Source: Actinomycetes bacterium (lineage in GTDB: Bacteria; Actinomycetota; Actinomycetes; Actinomycetales; Cellulomonadaceae). Taken from it: a stretch of 16,766 nucleotides of DNA. Below, piece by piece: positions 6,093 to 12,592 of this stretch. Every line of letters begins with the position of its first letter. Within the stretch, counting starts at the first letter, position 1. Location: positions 1-16,766 of the forward strand of contig JAEWOA010000031.1 of NCBI GenBank assembly GCA_023461115.1, given 5' to 3'. Below the pieces are notes generated by a model. The model made no database searches and was not told the origin of the DNA. It saw nothing but the letters and a program-made list of their open reading frames with translations. The position numbers and the translations under genes were made by a program.

Positions 6093-6554
6093 GTGCTCGA
6101 TCCGCGGCATCTGGTCGACGTGTTCGTGTACGTCGTCGTGCTCAACGTCGCGATCGAGTACGCCCCGGCGGTGGTCAGCGAGACCTTCACGCTGTCGCTG
6201 CTGACCGCGGTGCTGCTCAAGCTGGTGCTCGAGGGCGTCGTCTGGCTCAAGAAGCGTGCGCGGGCTCGCTTGGCGGACGCCGATTCCCGCGCAGGCCGGG
6301 CGCTGTCCGTCGCGATGCTCGCGGTGCTGCTCCCGGGCTCGAAGATCGTCGTGATCGAGTTGACGGACTGGGTCTTCGGCGATCGGGTGTCGCTCGGCGG
6401 GTTCTGGGCCGTGACCGCGCTGGTGCTGGTCTTGCTGGCGGCGCGCTGGGCGGTGCGGCTGGCGTTGCCTGCGGACGGCGTGGTCGGCGCCGCCGGTGGG
6501 GCGTCAGGGCGTGAGCAGCGCTCCGCGGACGACGACGAGCGCGTCGTCGACTGA
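6093..6554 (+). CDS. Conserved small integral membrane protein of unknown function
   Basis: A 153-residue protein with about four hydrophobic segments (roughly 8-25, 33-52, 71-90 and 103-124) and a hydrophilic, Asp/Arg-rich C-terminus. A basic loop (KKRARAR, 53-59) follows helix 2, suggesting that it faces the cytoplasm. The sequence resembles a family of uncharacterised small membrane proteins, with an IEYAPAVVSETFTLSLLTAV core, but I cannot assign a function. GTG at 6093 lies 13 bases after the murB stop with only a weak ribosome binding site, so it is probably the last gene of the murB transcript. Its last 51 bases overlap the end of the GntR gene on the other strand. The start is less certain than the frame. 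Confidence 0.7.
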   Translation: MLDPRHLVDVFVYVVVLNVAIEYAPAVVSETFTLSLLTAVLLKLVLEGVVWLKKRARARLADADSRAGRALSVAMLAVLLPGSKIVVIELTDWVFGDRVSLGGFWAVTALVLVLLAARWAVRLALPADGVVGAAGGASGREQRSADDDERVVD

Positions 6555-6869
6555 CAACCCGGCGTCGCGCGCGGCCTGCGCGAATGCCATCGCCGCGACC
6601 CGCACGGGGGACGCGGCGGGCTCGGCTCCGGCCGCGACGACGGTCCCGGCCCGGCGCCGCGTCTCGACGATCCCCGCGGCCTCGAGCTCACGGAACGCGC
6701 GGGCCACGGTGCCGGGCGCGACGCCGAGGTCGCTCGCGAGCGCGCGGATCGTCGGGAGTCTGGCGCCGGGCGCGAGCCGCCCGGACGCGACGTGCGCGAC
6801 CACTTGCGCCCGGATCTGCTCGTAGACGGGGACGCTGGAAGCGAGGTCGACCTCGAGCTGCACGGTCAT
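6504..6869 (-). CDS. GntR-family regulator, YtrA subfamily
   Basis: A 121-residue protein consisting of one winged helix-turn-helix domain (about 13-78) with the GntR signature VPVYEQIRAQV, LAPGARLPTIRALASDLGV and TVARAFRELEAAGIVETRRRAGT. A short C-terminal helical tail follows. The lack of a large effector domain is typical of the YtrA subfamily, whose members repress operons for membrane proteins or ABC transporters beside them. The ATG at 6869 overlaps the stop of the preceding membrane-protein gene as ATGA, so the two are translationally coupled. It probably autoregulates this unit through the inverted repeat at 7825-7844. The 3' end overlaps the convergent membrane protein gene by 51 bases. 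Confidence 0.93.
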   Translation of the reverse strand: MTVQLEVDLASSVPVYEQIRAQVVAHVASGRLAPGARLPTIRALASDLGVAPGTVARAFRELEAAGIVETRRRAGTVVAAGAEPAASPVRVAAMAFAQAARDAGLSVDDALVVVRGALLTP

Positions 6870-7801
6870 GCGGTCACCGCCGTCGTCGTCGCGCGCAGCC
6901 TGCGCGGCCGTGGTTCGCGCGTCGCGACGATCGCGATCGCCCCGACGACCAGTGGGATCGCGAGGGCGACGAGCATGCCCGTATTGCCGAGCACGCGGGA
7001 GCTGCCCGGCCCGGCGACGTCGGCCCATCGTGGCTCGACGCGGGCGATCGCCCCGGCAGTGAAGAAGAGCGTGCCCGCGAGCGTCAGCCCGTAGGCGAAC
7101 TGGACGCCGGCGAGCAGCCGGCGGGCCGAGCTGCGGCGCAGCGCCTCGTCGTCGTCGGGCGCGGTCTCGCTGACGGGCGGGCGGCGGGCGGTCATCGAGA
7201 GCGTCGCGACGGTCCCGGCGGCGAGCAGCACGGCGATCGCGAGCAGGGGCACTCCGTAGGTCCAGCCAGGGAACGGCGACGACTCGCGGGCCAGGCGGGC
7301 ATGCCCGTAGTGCAGGATCGACCGCCAGCCGGCGGCGACCCCGCCGAGCGCGAGGGTCAGCGTCAGCGCGCCGAGTATCCCGGTCGTCGTGAGGAGCCAG
7401 CCGCGTGGCGTGACGTCGATCCAGCGGCGGCGCACGAGGGGCGCCCGCCGGATCGCGCCCTCCGGGCGGGGCCAGCTCAGCTCGCTGGAGGCGAGGACGC
7501 CGACGAACGCGATGCCGCCGAGCATCGCGAGGCTCGCGAGGACGGGCCCCGGCACGGACGCGCGCCGCACGGCCCCTGTCAGCGGGAACAGGAATGCGAT
7601 GGCCGGCGCGATCGTCGGCACCGCGATGAGCGCGGCCCACGCGAGGCGCAGCCCACGCCCGGCATGCCGAGTCGCGGCGGTGTACGCCAGCGACGGTGAG
7701 CGCCCGGGTGCGACGCGCGGCGTGCGCAGCGCCCAGAGCGCGGCGGCGAGCACGAGCAACAGCAGCGCCAGCACCGGCAGGTACGAGAAGACGAGTCCCA
7801 C
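6866..7801 (-). CDS. Multi-spanning membrane protein of unknown function, coupled to GntR regulator
   Basis: A 311-residue integral membrane protein with about seven hydrophobic helices. These include the N-terminal VGLVFSYLPVLALLLLV, a segment with TIAPAIAFLFPLTG, and GMLVALAIPLVVGAIAIVA near the end. A conserved-looking loop WPRPEGAIRRAPLVRRRW precedes helix 4. I do not recognise a characterised family. Membrane proteins beside YtrA-type regulators often belong to the loosely defined DUF1648 group, but its hallmark motif is not evident here. The start is placed at GTG (7801) because AGGGGG (complement of 7808-7813) lies six bases upstream. The ATG at 7816 has no Shine-Dalgarno and would add five residues. 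The stop overlaps the GntR start by four bases. Confidence 0.75.
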   Translation of the reverse strand: MGLVFSYLPVLALLLLVLAAALWALRTPRVAPGRSPSLAYTAATRHAGRGLRLAWAALIAVPTIAPAIAFLFPLTGAVRRASVPGPVLASLAMLGGIAFVGVLASSELSWPRPEGAIRRAPLVRRRWIDVTPRGWLLTTTGILGALTLTLALGGVAAGWRSILHYGHARLARESSPFPGWTYGVPLLAIAVLLAAGTVATLSMTARRPPVSETAPDDDEALRRSSARRLLAGVQFAYGLTLAGTLFFTAGAIARVEPRWADVAGPGSSRVLGNTGMLVALAIPLVVGAIAIVATREPRPRRLRATTTAVTA

Positions 7802-7824
7802 GGCCAACCCCCTCATGTGCTAAC

Positions 7825-7844
7825 TGTGTCGTGACATTGACACA
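7825..7844. promoter_or_regulatory. Inverted repeat upstream of membrane protein/GntR unit, candidate GntR operator
   Basis: TGTGTC (7825-7830) and GACACA (7839-7844) are perfect inverted arms separated by eight bases. They lie 24-43 bases upstream of the membrane protein's GTG start, in the 58-base gap behind the deaminase gene. Their position in the only promoter-sized gap of this unit suggests the binding site of the coupled GntR regulator. Confidence 0.45.
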
Positions 7845-7859
7845 AAGCGGCAGCGTCCG

Positions 7860-8882
7860 TCAACCGTCAGTTCTCAGCCACCCGTCGACACCCGCCAGGA
7901 GCCGCGCCTTCGTCGAGTCACTCGCGCGGCTCGCGTGGATCGACGAGCGGGCGAGTGCGGCGAGCGACTCGTCGGAGAAGCCCAGCGCGCCGCGCGCCGC
8001 CTCGTACTGCGCGACGAGGCGCGACCGGAACAGCAATGGGTCGTCGGCGCCCAGCGCCACACGGGCCCCCGCGTCGACGAGCACCCGCAGCGGCACGTCG
8101 CCGAGCCCGTGGTAGACCCCCAGCGACACGTTGGACGCCGGGCAGACCTCGAGCGCCACCCCCTCGTCGACCACGCGCTCCAGCACGCGCGGGTCCTCCG
8201 CGCAGCGCACGCCGTGCCCCAGTCGGTCCGGCCGCAGATGGTCCAGCACGTCCTCGACGTGCGCCGGGCCAAGCAGCTCCCCGCCGTGCGGCACGAGCGC
8301 GAGCCCCGCGCGCGCCGCGATCGCGAACGCGCCCGCGAACGAGGAGGTCTCGCCACGGCGCTCGTCGTTCGAGAGCCCGAACCCGACGACCTCGCCCGGA
8401 CCGTCGCCCGCGTGCCGGGCCGCCAGCCGCGCGAGCGTGCGCGCCTCCAACGGATGCCGCATGCGGGACGCGGCGACGACGATCCCCACGTCGGCGCCCG
8501 TGCGGGCCGCGGCCAGGCCGGCCTCGTCCAGCACGATCTCGAGCGCGGGCGTGATGCCCCCGACGAACGGCGCGTACGACGTGGGGTCCACCTGCAGCTC
8601 CAGGCGGCCCGAGCCCTCGGCGGCGTCGTCCTCGACCGCCTCGGCGACGATCCGCCGCATGTCCGACTCGCTGCGCACGCACGCGCGCGCGGCGTCATAC
8701 AGACGCTGGAACCGGAACCAGCCGCGCTCGTCGGCGGGCACGCGGAGCGGATCGTCGTCCAGCAGCGCGGACGGCAGGCGGATCCCGTGGCCCGCGGCCA
8801 TCTCGGCGAGCGTCTGCGGCCGCATCGACCCCGTGAAGTGCAGGTGCAGGTGCGCCTTGGGCAGCAGGGTCAGGTCGCGCAC
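7860..8882 (-). CDS. Adenosine deaminase-like metal-dependent aminohydrolase
   Basis: A 340-residue TIM-barrel hydrolase of the adenosine/AMP deaminase family. The metal and catalytic residues keep mammalian ADA spacing: His13 and His15 (KAHLHLH), His199 and Glu202 (VPHGGE), His223 (LGHG), and Asp280 with Asp281 (GADDP). It should hydrolytically deaminate a purine nucleoside or related amine in the cytosol, releasing ammonia. One departure is that the Asp after the HxH motif in ADA (Asp19, near the ribose) is replaced by Thr17 in HLHFTGS, so the substrate may not be adenosine. The start is GTG at 8882, which lies immediately before the conserved LLPKAHLHLH strand. The gene is 20 bases downstream of the response regulator and may be the last gene of that operon. 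Confidence 0.87.
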   Translation of the reverse strand: MRDLTLLPKAHLHLHFTGSMRPQTLAEMAAGHGIRLPSALLDDDPLRVPADERGWFRFQRLYDAARACVRSESDMRRIVAEAVEDDAAEGSGRLELQVDPTSYAPFVGGITPALEIVLDEAGLAAARTGADVGIVVAASRMRHPLEARTLARLAARHAGDGPGEVVGFGLSNDERRGETSSFAGAFAIAARAGLALVPHGGELLGPAHVEDVLDHLRPDRLGHGVRCAEDPRVLERVVDEGVALEVCPASNVSLGVYHGLGDVPLRVLVDAGARVALGADDPLLFRSRLVAQYEAARGALGFSDESLAALARSSIHASRASDSTKARLLAGVDGWLRTDG

Positions 8883-8902
8883 GCCCGTCAGTGTGCCAGC
8901 CG

Positions 8903-9544
8903 TCAGGCGCCGGGCAGGATGCCGCGCTCGATCGCGGCCGTGACCGCGCGCGTGCGGTCGTCCACGCCGAGCTTGGCGAACGTGCGCAGCAGGTGCGTCT
9001 TGACCGTCGCCTCGGAGATGAACAGCTCGCGGCCGATCGCGGCGTTGGACAGGCCGCGGGCGACTCCCGCGAGCACCTCGTGCTCGCGTGGCGTCAGCCG
9101 CTCGGTCTCGCCGCGGACCTGCGAGAAGAGCCGCCGCGCGACCGAGGGCGACAACGCCGTCTCGCCGCGTGCCGCGGCGCGCACGCCGGCGACCAGCTCA
9201 CCGCGGGGCGTGTCCTTGAGCAGGTACCCGGTGGCTCCGGCCTCCACGGCGCGCAGGATGTCCACGTCGGTCTCGTAGGTCGTCAGCACGAGCACGCGCG
9301 TGCCGGGCGCCTCGGCCACGATGCGCGCCGTCGCCGAGGCGCCGTCCAGCACGGGCATGCGCAGGTCCATCAGCACCAGGTCCGGGGACAGCCTGGCCGC
9401 GAGCGCCACCGCCTCGCCGCCGTCGCCGGCCTCCCCGACGACCTCCACGTCCGGCTCGACGCCGAGCATCCCGACGAGCCCGGAGCGGACCACCGGGTGG
9501 TCGTCGGCCACGACGACGCGGATGGGCGCGGCGCCCGGGCTCAC
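8903..9544 (-). CDS. NarL/LuxR-type response regulator
   Basis: A 213-residue two-domain regulator. The receiver domain has acidic Asp14/Asp15, phospho-acceptor Asp60 (LVLMDLRMP), Thr88 and Lys110 (YLLKD). The C-terminal LuxR-type helix-turn-helix (about 147-207) reads LTPREHEVLAGVARGLSN, then EATVKTHLLRTFAKLGV. It is the DNA-binding partner of the kinase encoded just upstream. The GTG start overlaps the kinase stop by four bases (GTGA), so the pair is translated in coupled fashion. Given the shared operon with an ABC exporter, it probably controls exporter expression. The palindromes at 12534-12579 are candidate targets, which is an inference. Confidence 0.96.
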   Translation of the reverse strand: MSPGAAPIRVVVADDHPVVRSGLVGMLGVEPDVEVVGEAGDGGEAVALAARLSPDLVLMDLRMPVLDGASATARIVAEAPGTRVLVLTTYETDVDILRAVEAGATGYLLKDTPRGELVAGVRAAARGETALSPSVARRLFSQVRGETERLTPREHEVLAGVARGLSNAAIGRELFISEATVKTHLLRTFAKLGVDDRTRAVTAAIERGILPGA

Positions 9545-10737
9545 GACGCCCCCGCGGGCAGCCGGAGCTCGACGCGCGTGCCCCCGACCGGCCCGGCGCC
9601 GACCGACAGCGTCCCGCCGCCGCTTCCCGCGCGGTCACGCATGCCGCGCAGCCCCACGCCTTCCACGGTGTCCGGCGCCAGCCCGCGGCCGTCGTCGGTC
9701 ACGGCCACGCTCAGCCCGTCGTCGTCGCGGGTGATCTCCAGGTCGACGTGGGCCGCGCCGGCATGGCGCCGGACGTTGGCGAGCGCCTCCTGCGCCACGC
9801 GGAGCACGACCACGGTGGCCTCGCGGGTCAGCGTGGGCGCCTCGTCGAGCGCGTCCAGCCCGTGCAGCCGCACCGCAATGCCGGTGCCGCCGGTGAAGCG
9901 CTCCGCGAGCCGCCGCAGCGCGTCGCCCAGCTCCGCGCCCTGCAGGTCCGCCGGCCCGAACGCGGCCACCAGCGCTCGCGCCTCCGCCAGGTTGGCGCGC
10001 GCGACCGACTCCATCTCCCGCAGCCTGCCCGCCACGGCGTCGGGCTGCCCGCGGTCCAGCTCCGCGGACGCGGCCTGCGCGAGCATCACCACGCTCGTGA
10101 AGCCCTGGGCGAGCGTGTCGTGGATCTCCTGCGCCACGCGCTCCCGCTCGGCCAGCACGCCCGCCGCATGGTGCGACTCGGCGAGCTGCGCCTGCGCCGC
10201 CTCGAGCCGCTCGAGCAGCTCGGCGCGCTCGTCGGACTGCTCGGCGACGTGCGTGATCCACAGGCCGAGCGTGAGCGCGAACACGAGCCCGACCCCGAAC
10301 CCGACGAGCGGGTCCCACCAGCTCGACGCACCCCAGCGCACCGCGGTGGCCGCCGCGACCGCCACCGTCAGCACCACGCACCACGCGGCGCCGCGGCTCC
10401 TGGTCCGCGCGAAGAACCAGATCTGCGAGTAGGCGACGAACAGCAGGATCGTCCCCGCGCGCGTCGCGCCGACCACGACGGTGGTCGCGACCACCAGCGT
10501 CGTGAGGTACGCGGCGGCGCGGCGGTCGTCGCCGAGGATCGCGGACGGCCGGGCGAGCAGCACGTACGCGACGACGAGCGCCGCGAACGCGCCGACCACC
10601 ACCCAGCGGGCCTCGGCGCTCGTCGCGTCCACCAGGCACGCGACGAGCGAGACGGACGCCAGCGCGTAGAACCCGATGTCCCACGCGCGCAGCGTCCGCC
10701 GCCAGAAGGCCTGGCGGTTGCCGGCCGCGTCGCTCAT
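9541..10737 (-). CDS. Sensor histidine kinase, HisKA_3/NarL-partner class
   Basis: A 398-residue membrane kinase. About six helices fill residues 20-163 with only short extracytoplasmic loops, so it probably senses a signal within or at the membrane (DesK/LiaS-like) instead of using a large external domain. A linker coiled coil (about 165-200) leads to the HisKA_3 motif ERERVAQEIHDTLAQGF, with phospho-acceptor His206 and the HDxxxQ phosphatase signature (Gln211). The ATPase domain has the N box AQEALANVRRHA (Asn321), DDGRG (348-352) and GVGLRGM (360-366). ATG at 10737 starts four bases past the permease stop. The cognate regulator overlaps its end. The order exporter, kinase, regulator suggests sensing of the exported or damaging compound. 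Confidence 0.95.
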   Translation of the reverse strand: MSDAAGNRQAFWRRTLRAWDIGFYALASVSLVACLVDATSAEARWVVVGAFAALVVAYVLLARPSAILGDDRRAAAYLTTLVVATTVVVGATRAGTILLFVAYSQIWFFARTRSRGAAWCVVLTVAVAAATAVRWGASSWWDPLVGFGVGLVFALTLGLWITHVAEQSDERAELLERLEAAQAQLAESHHAAGVLAERERVAQEIHDTLAQGFTSVVMLAQAASAELDRGQPDAVAGRLREMESVARANLAEARALVAAFGPADLQGAELGDALRRLAERFTGGTGIAVRLHGLDALDEAPTLTREATVVVLRVAQEALANVRRHAGAAHVDLEITRDDDGLSVAVTDDGRGLAPDTVEGVGLRGMRDRAGSGGGTLSVGAGPVGGTRVELRLPAGAS

Positions 10738-10741
10738 CGGC

Positions 10742-11596
10742 TCACCCGTCGTCCCGCCGCCGCCACCGGAACGTCTTGACGCCGACGACGAGCCCGGCCA
10801 CGAGCCACGCCACGAGAACCGCGGCGATCGCGCCGTGCTGCCAGGACCCGCCGACCTCGAGCGCCTCCGCCTGCTCCGGCAGGAGCGCCGAGCGCATGCC
10901 CTGGGCCATCCACTTGAGCGGGAACAGCGCCGCGACCTGCTGCATCCACCCGGGCAGCTCGTCGAACCGGAAGAACACGCCCGAGATGAACTGCAGCACC
11001 AGGACGATCGGCGTCACCACCGCGCTGGCGGACTTGCCCGTGCGCGGCAGCGACGAGAACCCCACGCCGCACACCGCGCCCGTGGCCGTCCCCAGCAGGA
11101 ACACCCAGGCGAGCGTGGCCCACGAGCCAGCGTCCAACGGCAGCGGCACGTCGAAGACGAGCGCCGCGACCGCGAGCAGCAGGGTCGTCTGCAGCAGGCA
11201 CGTCACCATCACCTGGCCGACCTTGCCGCCAAAGTACGAGGCCGCGGGCAGCGGAGTGGCGCGCAGGCGCTTGAGGGCGCCCTCGTCGCGCTCGACCGCG
11301 ATCGAGATCGCGAGGTTCTGGAAGCTCGAGAGCATCACGCCCGTGGCCACCATGCCGGGCAGGAAGTACTGCGCGAACCCGATCGTCGTGCCGCCGATCT
11401 CGATGCTCGCGTCGTCGCGCCCGAACACCGTGGCGAAGATCGCCAGCATGATCACGGGGTAGGCGAAGATGAACACGACCGCGTCGCGCTCGCGGAAGTA
11501 GCCGCGCACCTCGTAGGCCGTGCGGGCCAGCGCGAGCCGCACCGTCCCGGGCAGCGCGTGCGGACGCGCGGGGCGGGGGATCGTGGTGGCCGTCAT
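10742..11596 (-). CDS. ABC-2 type transporter permease (DrrB-like)
   Basis: A 284-residue membrane protein with about six helices and the ABC-2 architecture. A cytoplasmic N-terminus leads to helix 1 (VVFIFAYPVIMLAIFATVF, 40-58). The conserved coupling segment ERDEGALKRLRATPLP (102-117) follows, and the later SGVFFRFDELPGWMQQVAALFPLKW pattern (205-229) is typical of drug/lantibiotic-type exporters. The ATG at 11596 overlaps the ATPase stop by four bases (ATGA). With the upstream ATPase it should form a homodimeric-type exporter in the cytoplasmic membrane, substrate unknown. The following kinase starts four bases beyond its stop, so all four genes are probably one transcript. Confidence 0.93.
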   Translation of the reverse strand: MTATTIPRPARPHALPGTVRLALARTAYEVRGYFRERDAVVFIFAYPVIMLAIFATVFGRDDASIEIGGTTIGFAQYFLPGMVATGVMLSSFQNLAISIAVERDEGALKRLRATPLPAASYFGGKVGQVMVTCLLQTTLLLAVAALVFDVPLPLDAGSWATLAWVFLLGTATGAVCGVGFSSLPRTGKSASAVVTPIVLVLQFISGVFFRFDELPGWMQQVAALFPLKWMAQGMRSALLPEQAEALEVGGSWQHGAIAAVLVAWLVAGLVVGVKTFRWRRRDDG

Positions 11597-12471
11597 CGCA
11601 CGGCCTCCTTCTCGAGCTCGTCGTCGAGCGCGGACGCGCCGATCAGGCTGAGGTAGACGTCCTCGAGCGTCGGGCGCAGCACCTGGAGCGCGGGCACCTC
11701 GCCCAGGCGCGCCGCCAGGTCCCCGACGAGCGCGGTGGGCGTGTCGGTGCGCGCCTCGCGCATGGCGCCATCCTCCTGCCAGCGCACGATCGCGCGCCGC
11801 GCGGTCCGCCCGCCAAGCTCCGCGGGCGGGCCCTGCGCCACCACCCGGCCGTTGTTCACGACGACCACGCGGTCGGCCAGGTGCTCGGCCTCCTCCAGGT
11901 AGTGCGTGGTCAGCAGCACGGTCGTCCCGTCCAGGCGCAGGCCCTCGACCAGGCCCCAGAACGCGCGCCGCGCCTGCGGGTCGAATCCGGTGGTCGGCTC
12001 GTCGAGGAACACCAGCTCCGGCCGCCCGACGATGCCCAACGCCACGTCGAGCCGCCGGCGCTGCCCGCCCGAGAGCTGGCGCGTGCGCGTGCGGACCTTC
12101 TCGCGCAGGCCCACCGCGTCGATCACCTCGTCGGGGTCGCGCGAGTCCGGGTAGTACCGGGCGAAGTGGTGGACCAGCTCGCCCACGGTCGCCTCCGCCA
12201 GGTCGTTCGCGCTCTGCAGCACCACGCCGATCCGGCTGCGCCACGCGCGGCCCGCGTGCGACGGGTCCTCGCCCAGCACGCGCACCTCGCCCGCGTCGCG
12301 CTTGCGGAAGCCCTCGAGGATCTCGATCGTCGTCGTCTTGCCCGCGCCGTTGGGTCCGAGCACCGCCACGGTCTCGCCCCGGCCGACCGTGAGGTCGAGC
12401 CCGTCGACCGCCTTCTTGTCGCCGTACGCCTTGCGCAGCCCCTGCACGTGGATCGCCGTGTCCGTCGTCAT
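11593..12471 (-). CDS. ABC transporter ATP-binding protein (DrrA-like)
   Basis: A 292-residue cytosolic nucleotide-binding subunit. It has Walker A GPNGAGKT (39-46), Q-loop Gln86 (VVLQS), signature LSGGQ (133-137), Walker B LVFLDEP (153-159) with catalytic Glu158, and switch His190. The C-terminal roughly 70 residues form the small extension seen in DrrA/CcmA-type ATPases. It energises the ABC-2 permease encoded by the overlapping downstream gene. ATG at 12471 is the first gene of the exporter/two-component operon. Upstream on its strand lies a 121-base gap with two palindromes that may regulate it. Drug, antibiotic or peptide export is the family expectation, not something the sequence proves. 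Confidence 0.95.
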   Translation of the reverse strand: MTTDTAIHVQGLRKAYGDKKAVDGLDLTVGRGETVAVLGPNGAGKTTTIEILEGFRKRDAGEVRVLGEDPSHAGRAWRSRIGVVLQSANDLAEATVGELVHHFARYYPDSRDPDEVIDAVGLREKVRTRTRQLSGGQRRRLDVALGIVGRPELVFLDEPTTGFDPQARRAFWGLVEGLRLDGTTVLLTTHYLEEAEHLADRVVVVNNGRVVAQGPPAELGGRTARRAIVRWQEDGAMREARTDTPTALVGDLAARLGEVPALQVLRPTLEDVYLSLIGASALDDELEKEAVR

Positions 12472-12533
12472 GCCCGTCAGCCTCTCGCGTGCCGCCCACG
12501 CGCGCGAGGGTCGTCTGGCGGGACTTGGCGTCC

Positions 12534-12579
12534 ACCGATCGGTTGACGCGAGCTCGCCCGGCTTCGTCGGCCGATCGGC
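12534..12579. promoter_or_regulatory. Twin GATC-centred palindromes upstream of exporter/two-component operon
   Basis: ACCGATCGGT (12534-12543) and GCCGATCGGC (12570-12579) are perfect 10-bp palindromes sharing the core CCGATCGG, with centres exactly 36 bp apart. They occupy the 121-base gap between the aminotransferase and the ATPase gene, upstream of the latter. Possible roles are operators for the operon's response regulator or another dimeric factor, or, because each core can pair with the other, a weak terminator for the aminotransferase. Confidence 0.4.
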
Positions 12580-12592
12580 GGCGAGCCAGCGA

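Noticed and set aside
6584..7699. A 371-codon plus-strand open frame opposite the GntR/membrane protein unit
   Set aside because: It is composition-driven shadow coding. The opposite strand has a clear winged-helix regulator and a helical membrane protein with coupled start and stop codons.
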